A program made the position numbers and the translations under genes. From Castellaniella sp049650445 (GTDB lineage Bacteria; Pseudomonadota; Gammaproteobacteria; Burkholderiales; Burkholderiaceae_B), in NCBI RefSeq assembly GCF_049650445.1, contig NZ_JBASAD010000039.1:1-54126 (forward strand): a stretch of DNA of 54,126 nt, in the 5' to 3' direction. Of the stretch, positions 16,986 through 25,911 are shown in pieces. Position 1 is the stretch's first letter. Every line of letters starts with the position of its first letter. The notes beneath the pieces are model-generated. The model did not search any database, had not been told where the DNA came from, and worked only from the letters and a program-made list of their open reading frames with translations.

Positions 16986-17713
16986 TCCGCATCGAACGCC
17001 GGGACGCCATCCTGGAGATCCTCATCGACCGGGCGGAACGGCGCAACGCTCTGACCGACGCCATGTACCGCGACATCGAACGCGCCCTGCGCGAGGCCGA
17101 CGCGGACCCCGCCTGTGCGGCCGTCATCCTGCACGGTGCGGGCGGGCACTTCACCGCCGGCAACGATCTGGCGGAATTCCAGATGCCGCAGGACAGCCGC
17201 GACGTGGGCTCGATTGCCTTTCTGCACGCACTGGCGTCCGTAGACGTGCCGGTGATCGCGGCGGTACAGGGCCAGGCGGTCGGCGTGGGGGTCACGCTGC
17301 TGTTGCACTGCGACTTCGTCTATGCCGCCCCCGACGCGGCGTTCCGCCTGCCGTTCGTGTCCCTGGGCCTGTGCCCCGAGGGCGCCTCCAGCCTGCTGCT
17401 GCCCCGCCTCGCGGGCGAGCGCCGGGCCGCCCGGTGGCTGTTGGGCGCGGAACCGTTCGGGGCCGCAGACGCCCTGGCCGGACAGGTGCTGAGCGCCGTG
17501 GAGGACGATCCGCTCGCCGCCGCGCGCGCCTGCGCCCGGTCGCTGGCCGCCCAGCCGGGTCCGGCCGTACGCGCCAGCAAGCGCCTGCTGCGCGAACCCG
17601 GCCGCGCCGAGGTCCACCGTGTCCTGGACGCCGAGGCTGCGGTGTTCTTTGAACGCCTGAAATCACCCGAGGCCCAGGCGGCCTTCCAGAAGTTCTTCGC
17701 CCGGACGCGCTGA
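16982..17713 (+). CDS. Enoyl-CoA hydratase/isomerase-family protein
   Basis: The 243-residue protein has the crotonase fold. ERRNALTDAMY, HGAGGHFTAGNDLAEF (oxyanion-hole region), AAVQGQAVGVGVTLLLHCDFVYA and FRLPFVSLGLCPEGASSLLLPRLAG are all seen. The second position usually held by catalytic Glu reads CPEGASS, where the Glu is kept. Crotonases act on acyl-CoA thioesters by hydration, isomerisation or hydrolysis. The start overlaps the nitronate monooxygenase stop (ATGA), so the two are translated together. Confidence 0.88.
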   Translation: MIRIERRDAILEILIDRAERRNALTDAMYRDIERALREADADPACAAVILHGAGGHFTAGNDLAEFQMPQDSRDVGSIAFLHALASVDVPVIAAVQGQAVGVGVTLLLHCDFVYAAPDAAFRLPFVSLGLCPEGASSLLLPRLAGERRAARWLLGAEPFGAADALAGQVLSAVEDDPLAAARACARSLAAQPGPAVRASKRLLREPGRAEVHRVLDAEAAVFFERLKSPEAQAAFQKFFARTR

Positions 17714-17772
17714 GGCAAAACTGTTGTTTTCCCATCAAGGACCGGGGTTGTTTTCAAGCGCTTGCATGAGAT

Positions 17773-17814
17773 TAGGGTTTTCCCCTATCTTTATCCTAGG
17801 GTTTACCCTATACT
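17773..17814 (+). promoter_or_regulatory. Twin TAGGG...CCCTA dyads overlapping a -10 box
   Basis: TAGGG-TTTTC-CCCTA (17773-17787) and TAGGG-TTTA-CCCTA (17797-17810) are two inverted repeats with starts 24 bp apart. The second runs into TATACT (17809-17814), a good -10 hexamer about 42 bp before the small-protein ATG. No good -35 is seen, so control by a protein binding the dyads is likely. Confidence 0.6.
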
Positions 17815-17855
17815 GACTCTATTGAAACCTACAACTTCTGAAACAGGAGTCAGTC

Positions 17856-18086
17856 ATGTACGCCACGCACACCCCGAACCTGCTGTCCGACGCTCTCGAG
17901 CGCGCCTACAGCCGTTCCTTTCTCGACACCTCGTACCAGCCCCTGCAGCTGGGCAAGGCTGTTCGACAACTGGGCCGCGCACTCAAGCGCGCTGTCACCG
18001 CCACCGGCCGCTTCATCGCCGACGCGATCAACGCCCAGGCCGAAGCCCGCGCACGCGACATGCACTACACCCGCACGCCCTGGTAA
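17856..18086 (+). CDS. Small basic protein of unknown function (76 aa)
   Basis: The ATG at 17856 follows AACAGGAGTCAGTC, a strong ribosome-binding site. A promoter with paired dyads lies upstream and a terminator downstream, so this is a genuine one-gene transcript. The product is 76 residues, basic, with an amphipathic middle (QLGKAVRQLGRALKRAVTATGRFIADAINAQAEARARD) and a C-terminal PW. It has no signal peptide or membrane segment. I do not recognise the family. Its size and arginine-rich helix recall small DUF1127-type regulators, but no family motif is evident. Confidence 0.7.
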   Translation: MYATHTPNLLSDALERAYSRSFLDTSYQPLQLGKAVRQLGRALKRAVTATGRFIADAINAQAEARARDMHYTRTPW

Positions 18087-18144
18087 TCCACCCGCGGGAT
18101 GAACCTGGACACCGATCGGTCCATGTTCAAAACCGGCTGCGCAG

Positions 18145-18194
18145 TGAACTGCACCCCAAAAGTTGGACATCCATCCAGCCTTTGGGGTGTTTTT
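18145..18194 (+). terminator. Terminator built from an IS150-like terminal sequence
   Basis: CACCCCAAA (18152-18160) pairs with TTTGGGGTG (18181-18189) across a 20-nt loop and is followed by TTTTT, ending the small-protein transcript. The left arm sits in TGAACTGCACCCC...AGTTGGACA (18145-18169), which resembles the terminal inverted repeat of IS3-family IS150-group elements (known form TGTACTGCACCC...GTTGGAC). No transposase is nearby. Confidence 0.65.
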
Positions 18195-18198
18195 CATA

Positions 18199-20415
18199 CT
18201 AACGCTTCAACAGCGCCTTCAGCCGGTCCAGCGTCCGGTCCGGATCGGTATCGCCGACGGGGCGCGGCACTTCGGCCTGCAGACCCATTTCGGCAATGAA
18301 ACGCGAGGGCTCGCAGATCGTGTCCTCGCGCCCGCGCCGCCGCTTGCGGCACCAACTGACCCGCAGCGTGCGCTGCGCGCGCGTGATGCCCACATACATC
18401 AGGCGCCGTTCTTCCTCGATGCGACGCGCCCGGGCCTCAACGGCGGTCTCGCTGACATCGCCCTCATCGTCGCCGCCCCGGTGCGGCAGCAGGCCTTCCT
18501 CGACCCCGATCAGGTAGACGTGGGGATATTCCAGCCCCTTGGATGCGTGCAGCGTGGACAGTTTCACCGCGTCGGGTTCCTCATCATCGGCGCGTTCCAG
18601 CATGGTGACCAGGGCGACGTGCTGAACCAGCTCCAGCAGCGTCATCTCGTCCTCGTCCGCCTTGCGCTTGAGCCAGTCCAGCAATTCCAGCACATTGGTC
18701 CAGCGGGCCAGGGCCTGGCGCTCGTCCAATATGTCGTACAAATGGCGCTCGTACCCCATGGCCGCCAGCAGGTCGTCCAGCACGCGGGCGGCATCGTCGC
18801 CGCGCTGGCCGTCGATGCCCACAGCCGCACCCGCCAGGCCGACAGGCGCCCCGGGCCGCGCCGCCTGCAAGGCATCCGACGGGCGGATCGCCGTGTCCGC
18901 ATCGAAAGCCGGCGGGTCCGCGTCAAATGCAGGCGGGTCCGGATCGAAGGCCAGCAGATCGCCCTGGACGTCCGCACCCGGCAAAGGCGGCACCGCGCCA
19001 CCCCGCCGCGCCGCACGCGCCTGGAAATGATCCACCAGCCTGACGAACTGATGCACGGCCTCGCGCTGCCGCCCGGCCGGCAGGATGGCCTCGGACACGT
19101 CGGCCGCCACTGCGTACAGCGATACGCCGCGCCGGGCGGCCTCCGTCCCCAGGGCTTGCAGCGTGCCCTGGCCGATGCCGCGCCGGGGCGTGGTCGCGGC
19201 GCGGATGAAGGCCGGGTCCTCGTCCTCGTTGGCAATCAGCCGCAGCCAGGCCAGCACGTCGCGGATCTCGGCCTTGTCGAAGAAGCTCTGCCCGCCCGAC
19301 ACGGTATAGGGAATCCGCAGCGTGCGCAGGGCCTGTTCCATGATGCGGGCCTGGTGGTTGCCCCGGTACAGCACGGCGAAATCCTTCCACTGGGCCTGGC
19401 GCTCGAAGCGCGCCGCCGACAGGCGCATGGCGATGGACTCGGCCTCGGCCAGGTCGGAATCCATGGGCGTGACCACGATGGGCTCCCCAGCCCCCAGTTC
19501 CGACCACAAGGTCTTGTCGAAGGTCTTGGGATTGTGGCCGATCACGCGATTGGCCGCCTCCAGGATGCGCTGGACGGAACGGTAGTTCTGCTCCAGCTTG
19601 ATCAGCCGCAGCGCCGGATAGTCACGCGAGAGCTGGGCCAGGTTTTCCACCGTCGCGCCGCGCCAGGCGTAGATCGCCTGGTCGTCGTCGCCCACCGCCG
19701 TGAACATGGCCCGATCCCCGCACAGCATCCGCACCAATTGATACTGGCAGACGTTGGTGTCCTGGTATTCATCCACCAGCAGATACTGGACCCGGGCCTG
19801 CCAGCGCGCGCGCAGGGCCTGGTCGGCCGCCAGCATCTGCGCGGGCAGGCGGATCAGGTCGTCGAAATCCACCGACTGATAGGCCTTCAAGGTCGCCTCG
19901 TAGCTGCGGTAGATGCGCACGGCCTCGGCCTCATCGGCCCCCTGGGCCACCCGTGCCGCGCCATCAGGGTCCAGCAGAGCGTTTTTCCACAGGGATATCG
20001 TCTGCTGCACGGCACGCAGGCGGGCGCGATCGGTGGTGGCCAGCAGTTCCTGGACGATGCCCTGGGCATCGGTCGCGTCCAGGATCGAGAAGCCGCGCTT
20101 CAGCCCCGCGCCGGCGTATTCCTCGCGCAAAAACCGCAGGCCCAGCGAGTGGAAGGTGCCCACCGTCAGTCCGCGCAGCAGCCGGGGATCGACCAGCGTA
20201 CGGACCCGCTCGTTCATTTCGCGCGCCGCCTTGTTGGTGAAGGTCAGGGCCACCACGTGACGGGCCTGGTAGCCGCATTCGCGCAGCAGATACGCCATTT
20301 TCTGGGTGATGACGCGGGTCTTGCCGCTGCCCGCACCGGCCAGCACCAGGCACGGGCCGTCCAGATAGAGCACGGCTTCGCGCTGGCGTGCGTTCAGGGC
20401 GTCCAGACCTTCCAT
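18199..20415 (-). CDS. rep: UvrD/Rep-family 3'-5' DNA helicase
   Basis: The 738-residue product is a superfamily 1A helicase. Motif I is GAGSGKT, Ia TFTNKAAREM, II VDEYQDTN, III AVGDDDQAIYAWRGA, IV QNYRS, V STLHASKGLEYPHVYLIG and VI EERRLMYVGITRAQRTL. It would unwind DNA ahead of forks or restart them after collisions. The start at 20415 is preceded by CAGGAGATCTGAGGCC and lies 4 bp after the priA stop, so rep and priA form one operon of fork-restart proteins. Between about residue 465 and 520 there is a low-complexity insertion with repeats of D-P-P-A-F-D-A-D that standard Rep proteins lack. Confidence 0.92.
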   Translation of the reverse strand: MEGLDALNARQREAVLYLDGPCLVLAGAGSGKTRVITQKMAYLLRECGYQARHVVALTFTNKAAREMNERVRTLVDPRLLRGLTVGTFHSLGLRFLREEYAGAGLKRGFSILDATDAQGIVQELLATTDRARLRAVQQTISLWKNALLDPDGAARVAQGADEAEAVRIYRSYEATLKAYQSVDFDDLIRLPAQMLAADQALRARWQARVQYLLVDEYQDTNVCQYQLVRMLCGDRAMFTAVGDDDQAIYAWRGATVENLAQLSRDYPALRLIKLEQNYRSVQRILEAANRVIGHNPKTFDKTLWSELGAGEPIVVTPMDSDLAEAESIAMRLSAARFERQAQWKDFAVLYRGNHQARIMEQALRTLRIPYTVSGGQSFFDKAEIRDVLAWLRLIANEDEDPAFIRAATTPRRGIGQGTLQALGTEAARRGVSLYAVAADVSEAILPAGRQREAVHQFVRLVDHFQARAARRGGAVPPLPGADVQGDLLAFDPDPPAFDADPPAFDADTAIRPSDALQAARPGAPVGLAGAAVGIDGQRGDDAARVLDDLLAAMGYERHLYDILDERQALARWTNVLELLDWLKRKADEDEMTLLELVQHVALVTMLERADDEEPDAVKLSTLHASKGLEYPHVYLIGVEEGLLPHRGGDDEGDVSETAVEARARRIEEERRLMYVGITRAQRTLRVSWCRKRRRGREDTICEPSRFIAEMGLQAEVPRPVGDTDPDRTLDRLKALLKR

Positions 20416-20419
20416 GGCC

Positions 20420-22642
20420 TCAGATCTCCTGGGGATCGATCTCGATCCCCCAATGCTGGACCACACCCCGGGCCGTCTCGTCCAGGCCAGGCAGCAGCGC
20501 CCGCAGCAGCCGGTGCAGCGCGCCGCGCCCGTCCGACTCGAACAGCAACTGGGCACGCTCGACCCGCGCCACGCGCACGATGCGCAGCGGCACGGGATCA
20601 TGAATCCGCACTCCGGCGGATTCGGGCAGGGATTGCGCCTGGTCGCGTGCAGCCTCCAGGAAGTCCAGCGCGTCACGCACCCGGACCGCCTGCGCCGTCA
20701 GCAGGGCCTGACTGGAAAACGGCGGCAGTCCGAGATCGCGGCGTTCTTCCAGGGCATAGGCGGCAAAACGCACATAGTCGTGCTGCAACAGCGCCTGGTA
20801 GATCGCCTGCTCGGGATAGTCGGTCTGCACGATCACCTGGGCCCCGCCCTGGCGCCGGCCGGCGCGGCCCGCCACCTGCATCAGTTGCGCGAACAAGCGT
20901 TCCGGTGCGCGGAAATCCTGGGAAAACAGCATGGCGTCGGCGTTCAGCACACCCACCAGCCCCAGGCGCGCGAAATCGTGCCCCTTGGACACCATCTGCG
21001 TCCCGACCAGGATGTCGGCCTCGCCAGCGTGCGCCTGGGCGAACAGGGCTTCGGCGCTGCCTTTGAGACGGGTGGTATCGGCGTCGATGCGCAGGATGCG
21101 CGCGCCGGGGAAGCGTTCCGCCAGGAATTCCTCGACCCGCTGCGTACCCCGCCCCATGGGCTGGATGTCGGGGTCGCCGCAGTCGGGGCAGGCGCGCGGC
21201 ACCGGCATGGCGTCGCCACAGTGGTGGCATTGCAGCACGTGCCGGCCACCCAGGCGATGCAGCACCATGTGTGCCGTGCAGCGTCGGCACTGGCTGACCC
21301 AGGCGCAGGATGCGCAGCGCAGCACCGGCGCATAGCCGCGCCGGTTGATGAACACCAGGCTTTGTCCGCCCTGCGCAAGCCGCGCCTCCAGCGCGTCCAG
21401 CAACTGGGGCGTGAAGCCCTGTTCCAGCCGGGCGCGGCGCGTGTCCACCAGGCGGATTTCCGGCAGCGGCTGTGCCTGGGCGCGCTCCGGCAGCGACAGC
21501 AGCCGGTAGTTGCCTTCCTGTGCGTGGCGCCAGGTTTCCAGGGACGGGGTGGCCGAGCCCAGCACCACCGGGACGCCCAGGTCGTGGCCGCGCCACACGG
21601 CCAGATCACGCGCCGAATAGCGCAAGCCATCCTGCTGCTTGTAAGAGGCGTCGTGTTCCTCGTCGACCACGATCAGGCCCAGGCGCGGCAGAGGGGTGAA
21701 CAGGGCCAGGCGGGTGCCCAGCAGGATATCGGCCTGGCCGCGCGACGCCCTCAGCCAGGCGCGCAGGCGGTCGCCTTCGGACAGGCGGCTGTGCATCACC
21801 GCCAGCCGGTCGCCCAGACGCGCGCGCACGCTGTGTTCCAGTTGCGGCGTCAGATTGATTTCCGGCACCAGCAGCAGCACCTGCCGCCCCGTCGCCAGCA
21901 CATCCTGTGCCAGGCGCAGATAGAGTTCGGTCTTGCCGCTGCCGGTCACGCCATGCAGCAGCGCCACGCCGGTGCCGGCCGCCAACAGTTCACGCAGACC
22001 CGCCAGGGCGCTGACCTGGGCATCGGTCAGGGCCGGGCCGTCCTCGGCAGGCGCCGGATGGGAGGGCGACGACGCCGCAGCAGTGGCACCCGCCTCAGTG
22101 TCCCCATCCACAGGTACTGCCTGGGCGGTGTCCTTGCGCTTGCGGACGGCGCGTGAAGCCCCGGGCCGGCGATCAGCCCGGCATACCGGCCCGCCCGCCG
22201 AGCGCGTGCCGGTATAGGCGGCGGGCTTGCGCAGGGGCGGCGGCAGCACCGGCAACAGGACTTCGCCCAAAGGGCGGTGGTAGTAATGCGCAGCGAACTC
22301 CGCCAGACGCAGCCAGTCAGCCGGCATGGGCGGCAGGTCGTCCAGCACGGCCTCGATCGGCCGCACGCGATCGACCGCCACACCCGGCGCGTCACGCACA
22401 GCCCACACCATGCCCACCATGGCCCGACGGCCGAACATGACCCGCACGCGCACCCCCGGCGCTACGGGCCGGTCATGGGAATAGTCGAACAGGCCGGGCA
22501 AAGGCACGTCCAGCGCCACGGCCAGATAGACCGTTTGCTGCGGATCGGCGGGCGGCGCAGGCGACCGAGCCACGTCCGGCTCCCGATCAGCGACTCCGCC
22601 CGTTTCCCCGAAAACCGCATCCATCGGGCGTTTCAGCGGCAT
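20420..22642 (-). CDS. priA: Primosomal replication-restart helicase PriA
   Basis: The 740-residue protein has the N-terminal 3'-DNA-binding domain (VALDVPLPGLFDYSHD, about 42-57), Walker A GVTGSGKTELYL, Walker B VDEEHDASYKQ, and the zinc-binding cluster with eight cysteines (CASCAWVSQCRRC, then CHHCGD and CPDCGD). Helicase motifs VGTQMVSKGHDF and QVAGRAGRR follow. PriA recognises abandoned forks and loads DnaB. A Pro/Ala/Arg-rich insertion (about residues 140-205) separates the DNA-binding and helicase domains. A consensus DnaA box lies 34-42 bp upstream of the start. Confidence 0.95.
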   Translation of the reverse strand: MPLKRPMDAVFGETGGVADREPDVARSPAPPADPQQTVYLAVALDVPLPGLFDYSHDRPVAPGVRVRVMFGRRAMVGMVWAVRDAPGVAVDRVRPIEAVLDDLPPMPADWLRLAEFAAHYYHRPLGEVLLPVLPPPLRKPAAYTGTRSAGGPVCRADRRPGASRAVRKRKDTAQAVPVDGDTEAGATAAASSPSHPAPAEDGPALTDAQVSALAGLRELLAAGTGVALLHGVTGSGKTELYLRLAQDVLATGRQVLLLVPEINLTPQLEHSVRARLGDRLAVMHSRLSEGDRLRAWLRASRGQADILLGTRLALFTPLPRLGLIVVDEEHDASYKQQDGLRYSARDLAVWRGHDLGVPVVLGSATPSLETWRHAQEGNYRLLSLPERAQAQPLPEIRLVDTRRARLEQGFTPQLLDALEARLAQGGQSLVFINRRGYAPVLRCASCAWVSQCRRCTAHMVLHRLGGRHVLQCHHCGDAMPVPRACPDCGDPDIQPMGRGTQRVEEFLAERFPGARILRIDADTTRLKGSAEALFAQAHAGEADILVGTQMVSKGHDFARLGLVGVLNADAMLFSQDFRAPERLFAQLMQVAGRAGRRQGGAQVIVQTDYPEQAIYQALLQHDYVRFAAYALEERRDLGLPPFSSQALLTAQAVRVRDALDFLEAARDQAQSLPESAGVRIHDPVPLRIVRVARVERAQLLFESDGRGALHRLLRALLPGLDETARGVVQHWGIEIDPQEI

Positions 22643-23072
22643 GACAGCTCCGCCGCCGCCATACCGCGCCCAGCCTGTGGATAACTTTGTGGAGAATCGC
22701 CACGGGAAAGAGTCAACACCAAGCCGCCCAAATGGTCAAGTGTCTTATAGATTTTTAATGAAGGCAGATTTATCTATCCAAATCAATGGTTTATGGAGCA
22801 TAACCAGAATCGTTCTGCAAGAATGCACGTAAACCCTGGTTCCGAATTTTTTTGTGCATAAGCACATTAGCCCGAAGGCCGCATCACGCGGGGTTTTCGA
22901 CTTCAAACAGGCCGCCCTGTACTCCTTTCCGGCCTTCATCGGGTGAAAAGGCCCGCATCCACGTCACGGTCTGCAGGCCGATTCGATTCATCCGGCATAG
23001 GACAGTCCGCAGAGCACCATCCTACGTCCCGCCTCATCCGTCCGCATTCATCAGGGAGCGGAGAGACGTGGA
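22643..23072. other. Intergenic region between priA and hemE with one DnaA box
   Basis: TGTGGATAA at 22676-22684 is the exact complement of the DnaA box TTATCCACA, lying just upstream of priA; a weaker TTGTGGAGA follows at 22688. From 22735 to 22870 the sequence is AT-richer than its surroundings. Short open frames here have no ribosome-binding sites or recognisable products. I see no clear terminator for hemE. Confidence 0.5.
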
Positions 23073-24143
23073 TCAGCCTGCATGGTACGCGCGGCTGGCG
23101 GTGTGGACCTCGTCCACCAGGATCGCAACCGCCTCTGGCGGCGTGAACTGGGAAATCCCGTGACCCAGATTGAAGACGTGGCCTCCGTTGCCCACCGTAC
23201 CGAAGTCGGCCAGCACCCGACGGACCTCGGTGCGGATCCCGGCCTCGCTGCCGAACAGGGTCATGGGATCCAGATTGCCCTGCAGGGCGACCTGGTCGCC
23301 GACCCGGCGCCGGGCTGCGGCCAGATTGGCCGTCCAGTCCAGCCCCACGGCGTCGCAGCCCGTGGCGGCGACGTCCTCGATCCACTGCCCGCCCCCCTTG
23401 GTGAAGACGATGGCGGGCACGCGATGGCCCTCGTGTTCGCGGATCAGACCGTCCAGCACCTGACGCGTGTAGGCCAGGGAAAACTGCTGGAACAGACCGT
23501 CGGCCAGCACCCCGCCCCAACTGTCGAACACCATCACCGCCTGGGCGCCCGCCCGGATCTGGGCGTTCAGGTAGGACTGGACCGCCTGGGCATTGATCGA
23601 CAGGATGCGGTGCAGCAGGTCGGGGCGCTGATACAGCAGCGTCTTGATCTGGCGGTAGTCGGAACTGCCGGCGCCTTCGACCATATAACAGGCCAGGGTC
23701 CAGGGACTGCCGGAAAAACCGATCAGCGGCACCGAGCCGTTCAACTCGCGGCGGATCAGCGACACCGCGTCGAACACGTAGCGCAAGCGATCCAGGTCGG
23801 GGACCTGCAAGGCCTGGATGGCGGCCTCGTCACGCAGGGGGCGGTCAAAGCGCGGCCCCTCGCCCGCGACGAACTGCAGACCCAGCCCCATCGCGTCGGG
23901 CACCGTCAGGATGTCGGAAAACAGGATGGCCGCGTCCAGATCGAAACGCCGCAGCGGCTGCAGCGTGACCTCACAGGCGTATTCCGGATTCTGGGCCAGC
24001 CCCATGAAAGAGCCGGCCTGCGCCCGGGTCTGATTGTATTCAGGCAGGTAGCGTCCGGCCTGGCGCATCATCCACATCGGGGTGTAGGCCACAGGCTGGC
24101 GCTGCAGGGCGCGCAGGAAGGTGTCGTTTTTCAGTTCGGGCAC
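23073..24143 (-). CDS. hemE: Uroporphyrinogen decarboxylase
   Basis: HemE removes four carboxyl groups from uroporphyrinogen III to give coproporphyrinogen III in haem synthesis. The 356-residue product has the family hallmarks YTPMWMMRQAGRYLPEY (Arg residues that hold the substrate), ILFSDILTVPDAMG (catalytic Asp), GFSGSPWTLACYMVEG, DSWGGVL and NLGHGISQFTPPE. A GTG at 24143 with AGGA six bases upstream gives the usual family length, whereas the open frame running to 24293 adds a non-homologous extension. It is transcribed alone, leftward. Confidence 0.95.
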   Translation of the reverse strand: MPELKNDTFLRALQRQPVAYTPMWMMRQAGRYLPEYNQTRAQAGSFMGLAQNPEYACEVTLQPLRRFDLDAAILFSDILTVPDAMGLGLQFVAGEGPRFDRPLRDEAAIQALQVPDLDRLRYVFDAVSLIRRELNGSVPLIGFSGSPWTLACYMVEGAGSSDYRQIKTLLYQRPDLLHRILSINAQAVQSYLNAQIRAGAQAVMVFDSWGGVLADGLFQQFSLAYTRQVLDGLIREHEGHRVPAIVFTKGGGQWIEDVAATGCDAVGLDWTANLAAARRRVGDQVALQGNLDPMTLFGSEAGIRTEVRRVLADFGTVGNGGHVFNLGHGISQFTPPEAVAILVDEVHTASRAYHAG

Positions 24144-24461
24144 AGCGTATCCTAAGAGAACAGCACAGTATCCGATGGTGCGGGTATCCCACCACGGATC
24201 CGGGAAATCGTCCGTGCGGGGACGTTGTCGGGATTTTACCCGGCCTGGGAAAGACGGGCAGAAGCCGGCCAGAACCCCGCTTGCGATCCGCATGAATCAC
24301 GGGTCAAAGCCCGTTTTCGCACCTCATGGTTTACCCTTAAACAGGCCGCTTTTCCCCAAATACCAGAAATTTTCTCGTCGTCCAATAGAAATTCAGGCTT
24401 TTTATCTAAAACCCCGGTGTTAGCATTCACGAAATTTTTATATCTAAGGGTGTCGTGAGCC
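24144..24461. other. Divergent intergenic region between hemE and the AGCS symporter
   Basis: 318 bp separate two divergent genes. The half nearest the symporter (24340-24450) is AT-rich and holds TATATC at 24441-24446 as a possible -10 box. I looked for the conserved core of a glycine riboswitch, which often precedes AGCS genes, and did not find it. No other structure is supported. Confidence 0.4.
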
Positions 24462-25814
24462 ATGGAATTCCTGAATCAACTCGTCAACCAGATCAACGGT
24501 CTGGTCTGGGGGCCGCCGATGCTGGTCCTCATTCTGGGGACCGGCCTGTTCCTGATGGTGCTCCTGAAGCTGATGCCGCTGCGGCGCATCGGCACCGGTT
24601 TTGCCATGATCTGGCGCGGCCGTCACCGGGGCGACAGCACCACCGGTGAGATCAGCCCGTTCGAGGCGCTGATGACCTGCCTGGCCGCCACCGTCGGCAC
24701 CGGCAACATCGCCGGGGTGGCCACGGCCATCGCCGTCGGCGGTCCGGGCGCCCTGTTCTGGATGTGGTGCACGGCCCTGGTCGGCATGGCCACCAAATAC
24801 TGCGAGGTGGTGCTGGCCGTCCATTTCCGTGAAAAGGACGACCGTGGCGAGCACGCCGGCGGCCCCATGTACGCCATCAAGAACGGCCTCGGCCGCAAAT
24901 GGCTGTGGCTGGGCGTGGCGTTCGCGATCTTCGGCGGCTTCGCCGGATTCGGCATCGGCAACATGGTCCAGGTCAACAGCATGGCCCAGGCCCTGGAGTC
25001 GTCCTTCTCCATCCCGCTGTGGGTGACCGGCGTGGTCACGATGGTCCTGATCGGCCTAGTGATTCTGGGCGGCATCAAGCGCATCGGCGCGGTCGCTGCG
25101 TCTCTGGTGCCCTTCATGTGCGTGGCCTACGTGCTGGCAGGCCTGGTCGTGCTGGCCATCAACGTCGAGCGCATCCCCGAAGCTCTGGATCTGATCTTTA
25201 CGCACGCCTTCTCGCCCATCGCCGCCACCGGCGGCTTCGCGGGCGCCGCCGTCATGGCGGCCATCCGCTACGGCGTGGCGCGCGGGATCTTCTCCAACGA
25301 AGCCGGTCTGGGATCGGCCGGGATCGCCCAGGCCGCAGGCACCACCAACAACGCCGTGCAATCCGGCCTGATCGGCATGATGGGCACCTTCATCGACACC
25401 ATCATCATCTGCAGCATCACCGGCCTGGCCATTGTGTGTTCCGGCGTCTGGAGCAGCGGCGCCAGCGGGGCGGCCCTGTCGGCCGCCGCCTTCGAGGTGT
25501 CCATGCCGGGCATCGGCGGGGCCATCCTGACCGTGTCGCTGGTGGTCTTCGCCTTCACCACCATCCTGGGCTGGAGCTACTACGGCGAGAAGTGCTGGGA
25601 ATTCCTGCTGGGCACGAAATCGACCCTGCCCTACCGCATCATCTGGGTCGCCGTGATCCCGTTCGGGGCCATCAGCCAACTGGACTTTGCCTGGCTGCTG
25701 GCCGACACGCTGAACGGTCTGATGGCACTGCCCAACCTGATCTCGCTGATTCTGCTGAGCCCGCTGGTGGTGAAGCTGACGCGGGACTACTTCCAGAACA
25801 ACCCGCAGTCCTGA
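24462..25814 (+). CDS. Sodium:alanine/glycine symporter (AGCS family)
   Basis: This 450-residue inner-membrane protein has about 11 hydrophobic helices and the AGCS signatures GEISPFEALMTCLAATVGTGNIAGVATAIAVGGPGALFW, GGPMYAIKNGLG, RGIFSNEAGLGSAGIAQAA and FAFTTILGWSYYGEKC. Members import alanine or glycine with sodium. It is transcribed to the right, divergent from hemE, with AAGGGTG upstream. A strong hairpin follows the stop. Which amino acid it carries cannot be told from sequence. Confidence 0.92.
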   Translation: MEFLNQLVNQINGLVWGPPMLVLILGTGLFLMVLLKLMPLRRIGTGFAMIWRGRHRGDSTTGEISPFEALMTCLAATVGTGNIAGVATAIAVGGPGALFWMWCTALVGMATKYCEVVLAVHFREKDDRGEHAGGPMYAIKNGLGRKWLWLGVAFAIFGGFAGFGIGNMVQVNSMAQALESSFSIPLWVTGVVTMVLIGLVILGGIKRIGAVAASLVPFMCVAYVLAGLVVLAINVERIPEALDLIFTHAFSPIAATGGFAGAAVMAAIRYGVARGIFSNEAGLGSAGIAQAAGTTNNAVQSGLIGMMGTFIDTIIICSITGLAIVCSGVWSSGASGAALSAAAFEVSMPGIGGAILTVSLVVFAFTTILGWSYYGEKCWEFLLGTKSTLPYRIIWVAVIPFGAISQLDFAWLLADTLNGLMALPNLISLILLSPLVVKLTRDYFQNNPQS

Positions 25815-25865
25815 TCGACCCGCGACCGAGCATCTCCAGGGGGCCCACAGGCCACCTGGATACGC

Positions 25866-25910
25866 CAGGCGCGGAATCGTCCCCCCACCCAGGGGCGATT
25901 CCGCGCCTGT
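25866..25910. terminator. Long hairpin between the symporter and the Fis-type regulator gene
   Basis: CAGGCGCGGAATCG (25866-25879) and CGATTCCGCGCCTG (25896-25909) form a perfect 14-bp stem with a 16-nt loop, directly between two convergent genes. T-rich sequence follows on the plus strand (TTTCATT), though short. It probably acts as a terminator, perhaps for both genes. Confidence 0.65.
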
Positions 25911-25911
25911 T

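Noticed and set aside
18163..21066. A 967-codon open frame on the plus strand opposite rep and priA
   Set aside because: Antisense shadow of two clear helicase genes, rich in His/Gln/Arg as such shadows are; no start signal.
22745..22939. A 64-codon minus-strand frame in the priA-hemE gap
   Set aside because: No ribosome-binding site, no recognisable motif, and it lies in an AT-richer spacer.
24144..24461. Glycine riboswitch before the AGCS symporter
   Set aside because: The conserved core of the aptamer was not found.
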